From JANXLS01 sp038227045 (GTDB taxonomy: Bacteria; Planctomycetota; SZUA-567; H5-PLA8): a stretch of 40,911 nt of DNA. Made by a program: the position numbers and the translations under genes. Shown here one piece after another: positions 6,535 to 14,806 of this stretch; position 1 is the stretch's first letter, and each line of letters starts with the position of its first letter. Below the pieces are notes generated by a model. The model saw nothing but the letters and a program-made list of their open reading frames with translations, was not told where the DNA came from and did no database searches. Where the stretch lies: positions 1-40,911 of the forward strand of contig JBBRQD010000046.1 of the NCBI GenBank assembly GCA_038227045.1, given 5' to 3'.

Positions 6535-7569
6535 ATGGCCACAATTGCATTCAAAGTTAAAGTCATCAAGTCCCCCGACGGCACCACGGCGACACTGGCG
6601 GAAGTGGATGGGTCGATCGATGCCTCCACGATCCAGGAATTTCAGCACGTCATGGATAAGCTCATCGAGCGCGGGGTGAAAAACCTCGTGCTGGATTGCA
6701 GCAACATCAAATACATTAATTCGACGGGTCTCGGCACACTGCTGAAATACGCCGATACATTCGAAGGCATCGGTGGGCACATCGCCTTCTGCCGCGTCCC
6801 GAGCAAAGTCATGCTGGTGATGGAAATGCTCGGCTTCAATGCGCTCTTTAACATCGTCACCGACGAAGCGACCGCGTTGCGTTCGTTCGCCGGAAAAATG
6901 TCGCCGCCGCCTTCGGTGGCCGTCAAAATGTCCCGGCCCGCCGCTTCCGCATCCTCGGCCGAAGGCCTGCGTGCCGTTCAGACTCCGCCGACGCCCGCGG
7001 CGCCCGTCACATTTCCCATGCATACGCCGTGCGCACGCTGCCGGGTCACGCTGGACGTGCCCGCGGCGGGCAAATTCAAATGTCCGCGCTGCAGTTCCGT
7101 GCTCTCGGTCGAAGCCAACGGACGCACGCGGTTCTTCTCGTCCAAGAAGGGGCGCGCGGTGACGCTCAGCGTTCCCGCCCACGCAAAGCTCTCCGAATGC
7201 GCCTCTCACGCCGCCGCGACATGCGCCGAATCGCTTGGATTCAACAACGACGCGATTGAGGCCGTCGCCGGAGCCGTGCATGCGATCTGCCAGAACGTCA
7301 TTGAGCGCGCGTATGAAAACGACGCCGGAAATGCGTTCCACGTTCAAATCGTGCCCGACACCACCGCATTGACCGTCAAGATTTCGGATTACGGCAAGCC
7401 CTTCGACTTCGGTGCCGGCGGCACAATCGCGACCGACGCCGGTTTCGAGATCGCGGTGAGCGGCATGGATACGGTCGAACATCGCCTCAACCCCCGCGGT
7501 GGAAATCTGGTCACGATGATCAAGTCAAAGAAGGAAGAAGACGTGCAGATTGCAAAAGAACAGCAGTGA
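6535..7569 (+). CDS. STAS / zinc ribbon / degenerate HATPase protein (anti-sigma antagonist-like)
   Basis: 344 residues. Residues 1-115 are a STAS domain of the anti-sigma-factor-antagonist type. INSTGLG at 61-67 contains Ser63, matching the Ser phosphorylated by RsbW/SpoIIAB kinases in this family. A Pro/Ala linker leads to a zinc ribbon with Cys166, Cys169, Cys183 and Cys186 (CARC...CPRC). Residues about 205-335 are predicted as a HATPase fold, but the N box reads AICQNVIERAY without the catalytic Glu. DYGKPF stands for DxGxGF, and the glycine-rich ATP lid is absent. The kinase half is therefore probably inactive and may serve for dimerisation with a real kinase. It follows the kinase gene by 72 bases on the same strand. 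The expected partner is the upstream HATPase protein. Confidence 0.8.
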   Translation: MATIAFKVKVIKSPDGTTATLAEVDGSIDASTIQEFQHVMDKLIERGVKNLVLDCSNIKYINSTGLGTLLKYADTFEGIGGHIAFCRVPSKVMLVMEMLGFNALFNIVTDEATALRSFAGKMSPPPSVAVKMSRPAASASSAEGLRAVQTPPTPAAPVTFPMHTPCARCRVTLDVPAAGKFKCPRCSSVLSVEANGRTRFFSSKKGRAVTLSVPAHAKLSECASHAAATCAESLGFNNDAIEAVAGAVHAICQNVIERAYENDAGNAFHVQIVPDTTALTVKISDYGKPFDFGAGGTIATDAGFEIAVSGMDTVEHRLNPRGGNLVTMIKSKKEEDVQIAKEQQ

Positions 7570-7593
7570 AAAACACGGAGTGCTTTTAAATAA

Positions 7594-7653
7594 TTGTGGT
7601 GCGGGTTTCCAGCCTGCAATTCCAGCCATGCAGGCTGGAAACCCGCAACACAA
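7594..7653. repeat. Long REP/MITE-like palindrome between STAS and MshEN genes
   Basis: Perfect 19-bp arms TGCGGGTTTCCAGCCTGCA (7600-7618) and its complement (7629-7647) flank a 10-base loop. With one mismatch the arms extend to 25 bp (7594-7653). No T-run follows. It can form a very stable hairpin between two genes that otherwise look like one operon, so it may attenuate or stabilise the mRNA. Confidence 0.9.
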
Positions 7654-7708
7654 AACAGGCGACGCACAGAGAAATCGACTTTTAATACTCGGCACTCAGG
7701 ACTCTATC

Positions 7709-9088
7709 ATGGCGGATCAATCCCGGCGTTCCTCGCGCACTTCGATGCGTTCCAAACCGCTCGGCCAGCTTCTGGCCGAAAGCGGCGATGTATCGACCTC
7801 ACAAGTCTCGCAGGCGGTCAGGGCGCAGGAAGAACAAGGCGGCATGCTCGGCGCGATATTGCAGCGCATGGGCGCGTGCGGCTCGGAGGCCATCGGCCAG
7901 GCGCTTTCGAAACAGGTCCAGGTCACCGACATTCAATGTGAAGACGTAGATGTGGCCAGGGACGCCGTCAAGTTGGTCCCCCGGGAATTTTGCGCCAAAG
8001 AAAAATTGTGTCCGTTCGAAAAGCTGGACAATTTGCTCTGCGTGGTCATGGGCAATCCGTTGAATCGCAAAGCAATCTCGGAAATCGAAGGCATGTCGCG
8101 GATGAAAGTCAAGGCGTTCAAAGCGCCTTGGCCGAAGATCAGCGAGTTGATTGATCGCGCGTATTCGTCGGAACGCGCCCTCGCGCAGTCGCCCGCCAAG
8201 TCCCGCCAGCCGGTGGAGGATTTGTCATTCGATCTGCAGGACGTTCCCGCTGTAAAGCCGAGCAAGAAGGTGGAAATCGAATCGCCATCGGATGAGGACT
8301 TCATCATCCCGGCATCGGAACTCGATGAAAATCCCGCCGGCCCCACGGGGATTCTCGAGATACCGGTCGACAACATTCGGCTTCCGTCGCACGCGGGAAT
8401 GCCCGCGCAGACCATCGCGAAGCCGCCGCCGGTCCAGCCGAAAATCAAGGGACTGGACGACCTCGATTTTACAGGTGGAGAACTGGTCGACGTCGTTCCC
8501 CGAAAAATCGGAGGCGCCGCGGCGCCGGCCAAGAAAGCCGCGCCCAAAATAGCTCAGGTCAACGTCGATCTCGACCGCTTCGATGCGTCCGCCGCCACGG
8601 AAACGTTCGGCACGCAGTTGCCTGAAGCCGACGCAATGGAGGAGATTCAGCACGGGCAAATCGGCGCGGCGGAAGATCGCAATGCCGGCCCCGCGCTCGT
8701 GACGCTGAAGATCGTCCCGGACGGCTATTTCTACGCGGGAACCGCGCCGAAGAACGCGCCGCGCTCCGACGATTTGATGGACATCATCGAAGCGCTGCCG
8801 GTGGCGGAAGTCGTCGCCGAATCGCTCTCAGAATTCAAACAAAAGAAGAGCCCCGCAACGCTCGCGCACACGAGCGAATCGGACAGTTGGAGCGCCTTGG
8901 CCGCCTCGGGGATGGCCGGAAATCGGATGAATTTGCAGCGCGCTCCCGTCACGGCAATGGCCGCGGTCCGCCTGGGCGAAGGCGAATTCCAAAAACTCAC
9001 GCTGACCCAAGTGGAAGACGATCTCGGCGAATGGGATTGGAATTTCGCCTCAAGGGGCCCGGTGCCGGTCGATGCGTTTGAGGAATAA
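7709..9088 (+). CDS. MshEN-domain (GspE N-terminal-like) protein without ATPase
   Basis: 459 residues from the ATG at 7709; an upstream frame to 7550 runs through the palindrome and is unlikely to be coding. Residues about 14-150 are a MshEN/GspE_N domain: LGQLLAESGDVSTSQVSQAV, then LGAILQRMGACGSEAIGQAL, then LVPREFCAKEKLCPFEKLD and LLCVVMGNPLNRKAISEIEG. In type II secretion and type IV pilus ATPases this domain precedes a AAA ATPase, and in MshE it binds c-di-GMP through arginines just before 'LG'. Here those positions are Pro and Met, so binding is doubtful. The remaining 300 residues show no Walker motif; they are Pro/Ala/acidic, probably largely disordered, with a few hydrophobic segments. 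It is probably a regulator or adaptor rather than a motor. Confidence 0.7.
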   Translation: MADQSRRSSRTSMRSKPLGQLLAESGDVSTSQVSQAVRAQEEQGGMLGAILQRMGACGSEAIGQALSKQVQVTDIQCEDVDVARDAVKLVPREFCAKEKLCPFEKLDNLLCVVMGNPLNRKAISEIEGMSRMKVKAFKAPWPKISELIDRAYSSERALAQSPAKSRQPVEDLSFDLQDVPAVKPSKKVEIESPSDEDFIIPASELDENPAGPTGILEIPVDNIRLPSHAGMPAQTIAKPPPVQPKIKGLDDLDFTGGELVDVVPRKIGGAAAPAKKAAPKIAQVNVDLDRFDASAATETFGTQLPEADAMEEIQHGQIGAAEDRNAGPALVTLKIVPDGYFYAGTAPKNAPRSDDLMDIIEALPVAEVVAESLSEFKQKKSPATLAHTSESDSWSALAASGMAGNRMNLQRAPVTAMAAVRLGEGEFQKLTLTQVEDDLGEWDWNFASRGPVPVDAFEE

Positions 9089-9265
9089 ATGTCCCTTATC
9101 GGCTCGAACCGCTCGCCGAATTTCTAAAAAATTCCTCGCGCTCTTCTTTAATTCCAGCGCTCATCCGCTACACTATGCCCTTCGACGAAACCTGTGTACT
9201 CGCGCCGCAATTTCGTGCATTAACCGAACGCCTTTTTTGAACGCGGAGAGCGCGCACGGAGCATC

Positions 9266-12200
9266 ATGCCTAAACGCACTGACATACATAAGATTCTTCT
9301 GATCGGCTCCGGCCCCATCATCATCGGCCAGGCCTGCGAGTTCGACTATTCCGGCACGCAAGCCTGCAAAGCGCTCCGCGAGGAAGGTTATTCCGTCGTA
9401 TTGGTCAACTCCAATCCGGCCACGATCATGACCGATCCCGAGATGGCCGACAAGACGTACATCGAACCCGTCACCGCCGAAGCCGTCGCCAAGATTATCG
9501 AGATCGAACGCCCCGACGCTATTCTCCCCACGCTCGGTGGCCAGACCGCATTGAACACCGCGATCAACCTGCACCGCATGGGCGTGCTCGAAAAATACGG
9601 TGTCAAAATGATCGGTGCCGACGTGGTGGCGATTCATAAGGCCGAAGACCGCGAGCAATTCAAGCAGGCCATCCGTAAGATTGGCCTTGACCTTCCGGAG
9701 AGCGGCACCGCGCACACCCTTGAAGAAGCGCTCGCGCTCGTCAAGACCATCGGTCTTCCATGTGTCATCCGCCCCGGTTTCACCATGGGCGGCACGGGCG
9801 GTGGCATCGCGTACAACATCGAAGAATTCGAGCAGATTGTCCGCCGCGGCCTGATGTACTCGCTGAATTCGGAAGTGCTCGTCGAACAGTCGCTCGAAGG
9901 CTGGAAAGAATACGAACTCGAAGTGATGCGTGACCGCAAGGACAACGTCGTCATCATCTGTTCCATCGAAAACTTCGATCCGATGGGCGTGCACACCGGC
10001 GACTCCATCACCGTCGCGCCCGCGCAAACGCTGACCGACAAGGAATACCAGCGCATGCGCGACGCGGCGCTCGCGATCATCCGCGAGATCGGCGTCGAAA
10101 CCGGCGGCAGCAACATCCAGTTCGGCGTCAATCCCGAAACCGGGCGCCTGATCGTCATCGAGATGAATCCGCGCGTCTCGCGCAGTTCCGCGCTCGCCAG
10201 CAAAGCGACGGGATTCCCCATCGCGAAGATCGCCGCCAAACTCGCCGTCGGCTACACGCTCGACGAAATTCCCAACGATATCACGCGCAACACGCCAGCC
10301 AGCTTCGAGCCGACCATCGATTACTGTGTGGTCAAGATTCCGCGCTTCGCCTTCGAAAAATTCCCCGCCGCCGACCCGACGCTCGGCACCCAGATGAAAT
10401 CGGTCGGCGAGGTCATGGCGATTGGCCGCACCTTTAAAGAGTCCCTACAAAAAGCGCTGCGCGGCCTGGAGATCAAGCGCGCGGGACTCGGCTGCGACGC
10501 GCGGGACAAGAAAGACCTCGAAATGACGCGCGAAGAGTTGATGCAGAAACTCTCACGCCCCAACGAGCACCGCATTTTCGCGACCCGCCTGGCGCTCAAA
10601 CAAGGTTTCTCGATCGAAGATGTCTGCTCACTGACCCGCATCGATCCGTGGTTCATCAAGAATATCGCGGAGTTGATCGAGCTCGAATCGCGCCTGGAAC
10701 GCGTGGGTGTTTTGGAGCACGCCGACACCGAGACCCTTTGGGAAGCTAAACGCTGCGGATTCTCCGATATACAACTGGCCACCATCTGGAAAACCACTGA
10801 GCCGAAAGTGCGCGCGTGGCGCGTCAGCAAGGGCGTCGTCGCCGGTTTTAAATTGGTCGACACCTGCGCCGCCGAGTTCGAAGCGTACACGCCCTATTAT
10901 TATTCGTCGTATGACGGTGAAGACGAATGCAAGCCGCGACTGTCGAAGAAGAAGAAAATCATGATCCTCGGCGGCGGGCCGAACCGCATCGGGCAGGGCA
11001 TCGAATTCGATTACTGTTGTTGCCACGCCGCGTTCGCGATGAAGGAAATCGGCTTCGAGTCGATCATGGTCAATTCAAATCCCGAAACCGTTTCGACCGA
11101 TTACGACACGTCGGACATTTTGTTCTTTGAGCCGCTCACGTTCGAAGACGTGATGAACATCCACGACATGGTCAAGCCCGACGGCGTGATTGTTCAATAC
11201 GGCGGGCAGACGCCGCTGAATCTTGCGCGGCGCCTGCACGACGCCGGCGTGAAAATCATCGGCACGTCAGTCGAATCGATTGAAGCGGCGGAAGATCGCA
11301 AGCTGTTCAACGCGCTCGTCGAGCGCCTGAAGCTCATGCAGCCGCCCGGCGGCACCGCGACGACGGTCGTCGAAGCGCGCGCCGTCGCCGCCAAAGTCGG
11401 TTTCCCCGTGCTGGTCCGGCCGAGTTACGTGCTGGGCGGGCGTGCGATGGAAAAATGCCACGATCCCTCGAAACTCGACGGCTACGTCGAAGCCGCGTTC
11501 GAAGCCGCGCCGGAAGCGCCGGTGCTGATCGACAAATTCCTCGAAGACGCCATCGAAGTGGATGTGGACGCGGTCAGTGACGGCGTGGAAGTGCTGATCG
11601 CAGGCGTGCTCGAACACATCGAGGAAGCCGGGACCCATTCGGGCGACGCCGCGATGGCGCTCCCGCCGCACAGCCTTTCCGACAGCCAGATTTCGCAGAT
11701 CAATGCGATCACGAAAAAACTCGCCGCAGAATTGCGCGTCTGCGGGTTGATGAACGTTCAGTACGCGGTGAAGGGCAGCACGGTCTATATACTCGAAGTC
11801 AATCCGCGCGCCAGCCGCACGGTGCCGTTCGTCAGCAAGGCGACGGGCGTGCCATGGGCGAAAGTCGCAGCGAAGTGCATGGCCGGAATTTCGCTGAAGG
11901 AACAAGGCATAACACACGCGCCGATTCCGGAGCACATCAGCGTCAAGGAATCGGTCTTCCCATTCAATAAATTCCTGGGAAACGACACGATTCTCGGACC
12001 GGAAATGCGCTCGACCGGCGAGGTCATGGGCATCGACACCGACTTCGGCCGCGCGTTCGCGAAAGCGCAGATGGCGGCCGGACAGACGCTGCCGTTGAAA
12101 GGCAAAATTTTCATCTCGGTATGTGACGCGGACAAGCGCGCGGCGGTGCAACTGGCCAAGCAACTGGTGCAGCTCGGCTTCACCATGGTCACGACCGACG

Positions 12201-12493
12201 GCACGCACAAGACATTCGCGCGGCACGGCATTCCGTCCGAGCGCGTCAAGAAGATCAGCGAAGGCCGGCCCAACATGCTCGATCTGGTCAAGAATGGCGA
12301 CATCGCGCTGGTCATCAACACGCCGACCGGCAAAGGTCATCACACGGACGAAGCGCGAATTCGCACTGCGATGGTCGCACACAACATTCCCTGCATCACC
12401 ACCATCGCCGGAGCGCAGGCTGCCGCGACGGGCATCGAGAGCATGAAGAATGGGTACGGGGTCAAGGCGTTGCAGGAATATTGTGATAAGTAG
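9266..12493 (+). CDS. carB: Carbamoyl-phosphate synthase large subunit
   Basis: A full-length 1075-residue protein that makes carbamoyl phosphate from bicarbonate, ammonia (delivered by CarA) and two ATP, for pyrimidine and arginine synthesis. The two homologous halves are clear: IGSGPIIIGQACEFDYSGTQ near residue 13 and ILGGGPNRIGQGIEFDY near 567. Each is followed by an ATP-grasp domain, with RPGFTMGGTGGGIAYN in the first and RPSYVLGGRAMEKC in the second. The C-terminal MGS-like allosteric domain starts near 950 (FISVCDADKRAAVQLAKQLV). The start has CGGAG 5 bases upstream. carA is not in the window, so the genes are unlinked on this side. Confidence 0.98.
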   Translation: MPKRTDIHKILLIGSGPIIIGQACEFDYSGTQACKALREEGYSVVLVNSNPATIMTDPEMADKTYIEPVTAEAVAKIIEIERPDAILPTLGGQTALNTAINLHRMGVLEKYGVKMIGADVVAIHKAEDREQFKQAIRKIGLDLPESGTAHTLEEALALVKTIGLPCVIRPGFTMGGTGGGIAYNIEEFEQIVRRGLMYSLNSEVLVEQSLEGWKEYELEVMRDRKDNVVIICSIENFDPMGVHTGDSITVAPAQTLTDKEYQRMRDAALAIIREIGVETGGSNIQFGVNPETGRLIVIEMNPRVSRSSALASKATGFPIAKIAAKLAVGYTLDEIPNDITRNTPASFEPTIDYCVVKIPRFAFEKFPAADPTLGTQMKSVGEVMAIGRTFKESLQKALRGLEIKRAGLGCDARDKKDLEMTREELMQKLSRPNEHRIFATRLALKQGFSIEDVCSLTRIDPWFIKNIAELIELESRLERVGVLEHADTETLWEAKRCGFSDIQLATIWKTTEPKVRAWRVSKGVVAGFKLVDTCAAEFEAYTPYYYSSYDGEDECKPRLSKKKKIMILGGGPNRIGQGIEFDYCCCHAAFAMKEIGFESIMVNSNPETVSTDYDTSDILFFEPLTFEDVMNIHDMVKPDGVIVQYGGQTPLNLARRLHDAGVKIIGTSVESIEAAEDRKLFNALVERLKLMQPPGGTATTVVEARAVAAKVGFPVLVRPSYVLGGRAMEKCHDPSKLDGYVEAAFEAAPEAPVLIDKFLEDAIEVDVDAVSDGVEVLIAGVLEHIEEAGTHSGDAAMALPPHSLSDSQISQINAITKKLAAELRVCGLMNVQYAVKGSTVYILEVNPRASRTVPFVSKATGVPWAKVAAKCMAGISLKEQGITHAPIPEHISVKESVFPFNKFLGNDTILGPEMRSTGEVMGIDTDFGRAFAKAQMAAGQTLPLKGKIFISVCDADKRAAVQLAKQLVQLGFTMVTTDGTHKTFARHGIPSERVKKISEGRPNMLDLVKNGDIALVINTPTGKGHHTDEARIRTAMVAHNIPCITTIAGAQAAATGIESMKNGYGVKALQEYCDK

Positions 12494-12510
12494 CATCGAC
12501 GGAGTATCTC

Positions 12511-13020
12511 ATGATCGCCAAATTCGCACTGTTCGGACTTCTGCTTGCCGCCTGCGCCGGTGGCGCGGAAGTCGCATCCACTTCCGGAAAGTATTCCGTC
12601 GACATTCCCGAAGGCTGGGCGTCGCGGACAAAATTCGACGATTCCAGCGTGCCGCTTGCGGTCTTCGCCCCCAAGCAGACGGACCCGAATGCGTTCCGCG
12701 AAAATATTGCCATCATGCTGCACGAAAAGGGTGAGGGGATAACGCTGAAATCCGTTGCCGCCGGGCAAGATCAGACCGCGAAAAAGTATCGCCCGGATTT
12801 TACGCTCAGCGATGAAAAGGAAGGCAAGATCGGCGAGATGAAGTGCATTTCGCGCCTGTGTAAAATGACCTTTCCGGATGGCGTCTTCAAAAATCGCCAG
12901 TACATCGTCGATGCCGGAGACAAGATCGCGGTCATTACCGCTTCCGTGCCGGAAGCTCGATTCAAGGAATTGGACGAAGCGGTCGTCAAAGTAATGATCT
13001 CGTTCAAAGTAAAAAAATAG
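12511..13020 (+). CDS. Secreted or lipid-anchored PsbP/DcrB-like protein
   Basis: 169 residues. The start MIAKFALFGLLLAACAGGAEVA is a signal peptide; LAAC could be a lipobox, or cleavage could follow AGG-AEVA. The body (SGKYSVDIPEGWASRTKF ... AVFAPKQ ... IAVITASVPEARFKELDEAVVKVMISF) resembles the PsbP/DcrB fold: 'y.i.yP.gW' near the start and 'f..i..Sfk' at the end. Proteins of this type are small periplasmic or outer-membrane-associated factors of unknown role. The gene starts 17 bases after carB with CGGAG before its ATG, so it may share the carB transcript. Confidence 0.65.
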   Translation: MIAKFALFGLLLAACAGGAEVASTSGKYSVDIPEGWASRTKFDDSSVPLAVFAPKQTDPNAFRENIAIMLHEKGEGITLKSVAAGQDQTAKKYRPDFTLSDEKEGKIGEMKCISRLCKMTFPDGVFKNRQYIVDAGDKIAVITASVPEARFKELDEAVVKVMISFKVKK

Positions 13021-13041
13021 CATTTTGGGGACGTTCAGGTC

Positions 13042-14343
13042 ATGCGTATTACGATCGTTGGAACTGGCTACGTCGGACTCGTCGCGGGCACCTGTTTCGC
13101 CGAATCCGGCAACGACGTCACCGGCCTGGACGTCGATGCCGCGAAAGTCGCGAAACTCTCGAACGGCGAAGTGCCGATCTTTGAACCGGGCTTGAACGAC
13201 CTGTTTGCGCGCGGCATGCGCGAAGGGCGCCTGCGCTTCACCACGAGTTACGACGACGCGATTCCCAGCGCCGAAATCATTTTTCTCTGCCTGCCCACGC
13301 CGCCCAGCGAAGACGGTTCGGCGGACACGCGCTACATCCTCGGCGCAGCGCGCGAGATTGCCAAGCGCATGAAGGGGCACAAAGTCATCGTCTCGAAAAG
13401 CACCGTGCCGATCGGCACGAGCGCGCTGGTGGAAGCGGAAATCAAGAAACACTACAACGGCGAATTCAGCATCGCCTCGAACCCCGAATTCCTGAAGGAA
13501 GGCACCGCGGTCGAGGATTTTCTGCGTCCGGATCGCGTCGTGCTCGGAGTCACCGGCGACCGCGCGTGGAACGCACTGAGCATGTTGTACGAGCCGTTCG
13601 TGCGCACGGGCGCGCCGATTATCCGCATGGATCCCACCTCCGCCGAGTTGACCAAGTACGCCGCCAACGGTTTTCTCGCGACGAAGATTTCGTTCATGAA
13701 CGAGATCGCGCGGCTGTGCGAAAAAACCGGAGCCGACGTCGATCTCGTGCGCGTGGGCATGAGCAAAGACGCGCGCATCGGCGCATCGTTTCTCTTTCCC
13801 GGCATCGGCTATGGCGGCTCGTGTTTCCCGAAGGACACCCGCGCGCTGGTCTCGTCGGGTAAACAATTCGGCGTGACCATGTCGATTGTCAACGCGGCCG
13901 AGGAAGCCAACGAAATTCAGAAATCCGTTTTGATTCCGCGCATCCTGAAGCACTTCAAAGGTTCGGTCGAAGGAAAAACAATCGCAGTCTGGGGTCTCGC
14001 CTTCAAACCGCGCACCGACGACATCCGCGAAGCCCCCGCGCTGGTGCTGATCGAAAAACTGCTCGCCGCGAAAGCAAAGATTCGCGCGTTCGATCCCGAA
14101 GCGATGAGCAACGTCAAAAAAATACTAGGTGACAAAATTGTTTTTTCAGCAAACGCATACGACGCGGTCGATGGAGCCGACGCGTTGGTGCTGTGCACGG
14201 AATGGAACGAATTCCGCACACCGGACTGGGCACGCGTGAAATCCGCCATGCGCGGCGACGCGGTCTTTGATGGCCGCAATATCTACAAATCGGCGTACAT
14301 GCGCGAGCAAGGTTTTGCGTACTACGGAATCGGGAAACAGTAG
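13042..14343 (+). CDS. ugd: UDP-glucose 6-dehydrogenase
   Basis: 433 residues, the usual length. It oxidises UDP-glucose to UDP-glucuronate with two NAD+, supplying acidic sugars for surface polysaccharide. Visible features are the N-terminal Rossmann motif GTGYVGLVAG (residues 7-16), FEPGL, the STVPIGT loop, the NPEFLKEGTAVEDF segment, the helix KYAANGFLATKISFMNE with the catalytic Lys and Asn, and YGGSCFPKDTRAL with the nucleophilic Cys at about 259. The C-terminal UDP-binding domain begins around KTIAVWGLAFKPRTDD. It follows the preceding small gene by 21 bases. Polysaccharide genes at 17-19.4 kb are plausible users of the product. Confidence 0.95.
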   Translation: MRITIVGTGYVGLVAGTCFAESGNDVTGLDVDAAKVAKLSNGEVPIFEPGLNDLFARGMREGRLRFTTSYDDAIPSAEIIFLCLPTPPSEDGSADTRYILGAAREIAKRMKGHKVIVSKSTVPIGTSALVEAEIKKHYNGEFSIASNPEFLKEGTAVEDFLRPDRVVLGVTGDRAWNALSMLYEPFVRTGAPIIRMDPTSAELTKYAANGFLATKISFMNEIARLCEKTGADVDLVRVGMSKDARIGASFLFPGIGYGGSCFPKDTRALVSSGKQFGVTMSIVNAAEEANEIQKSVLIPRILKHFKGSVEGKTIAVWGLAFKPRTDDIREAPALVLIEKLLAAKAKIRAFDPEAMSNVKKILGDKIVFSANAYDAVDGADALVLCTEWNEFRTPDWARVKSAMRGDAVFDGRNIYKSAYMREQGFAYYGIGKQ

Positions 14344-14348
14344 CCGAT

Positions 14349-14762
14349 TTAGCCGGATTTTTCATGCGCGGGTGGCACCGTCAGTTGTATTTTGCGCCTT
14401 TTGTAAACGTCAAAGAGCACTTGAAAAATCGTTGAAACAAGAAGTGGGAACGTGAGTCCGAGTGATAAATCGTAAATGAAGTACGGTTGCCATCCAATTT
14501 CAAACGAGTTCATAGTAGTGGTAACAAGCTCGTCTTTGCTGACAGTAGGGCCAATTGGTTCCTCTACTTTGATTAGACAAGAATATGGCCAGCCATATTG
14601 GACAATTATTCTTGATCTCACATACTTGGTTCCGTGGGAATCAAAATGGATGACTCTCGTTAGAATAGAGCGTCGAGGGGTAAAATTCAAACCGACCATG
14701 CAACTGGTTGCGAGAAACAAAACGATCAAGGTAATAAGCGGAATCTGAAACTTAAATTTCAT
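14349..14762 (-). CDS. Hypothetical membrane protein
   Basis: 137 residues from the ATG at 14762 (a TTG at 14783 would add seven). A hydrophobic N-terminal segment (IPLITLIVLFLATSCMVGL) is a membrane anchor, and a second lies near residues 95-115 (LTFPLLVSTIFQVLF), ending in a basic VYKRRK. The loop between them is about 65 residues and presumably faces the periplasm. I do not recognise the family. It is AT-richer than its neighbours and converges on ugd with only 5 bases between stops. Confidence 0.6.
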   Translation of the reverse strand: MKFKFQIPLITLIVLFLATSCMVGLNFTPRRSILTRVIHFDSHGTKYVRSRIIVQYGWPYSCLIKVEEPIGPTVSKDELVTTTMNSFEIGWQPYFIYDLSLGLTFPLLVSTIFQVLFDVYKRRKIQLTVPPAHEKSG

Positions 14763-14806
14763 CGCTGCCTCTCGCGCCGCCAAAAACTCATGCTAATATA
14801 TACCAC

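Noticed and set aside
7550..7708. N-terminal extension of the MshEN protein
   Set aside because: It would translate through the 25-bp palindrome and overlap the STAS gene end; the MshEN domain starts only after the ATG at 7709.
12340..13953. Minus-strand frame of 537 residues across the carB end, the secreted protein and ugd
   Set aside because: It would overlap three well-supported plus-strand genes and has no recognisable domain.
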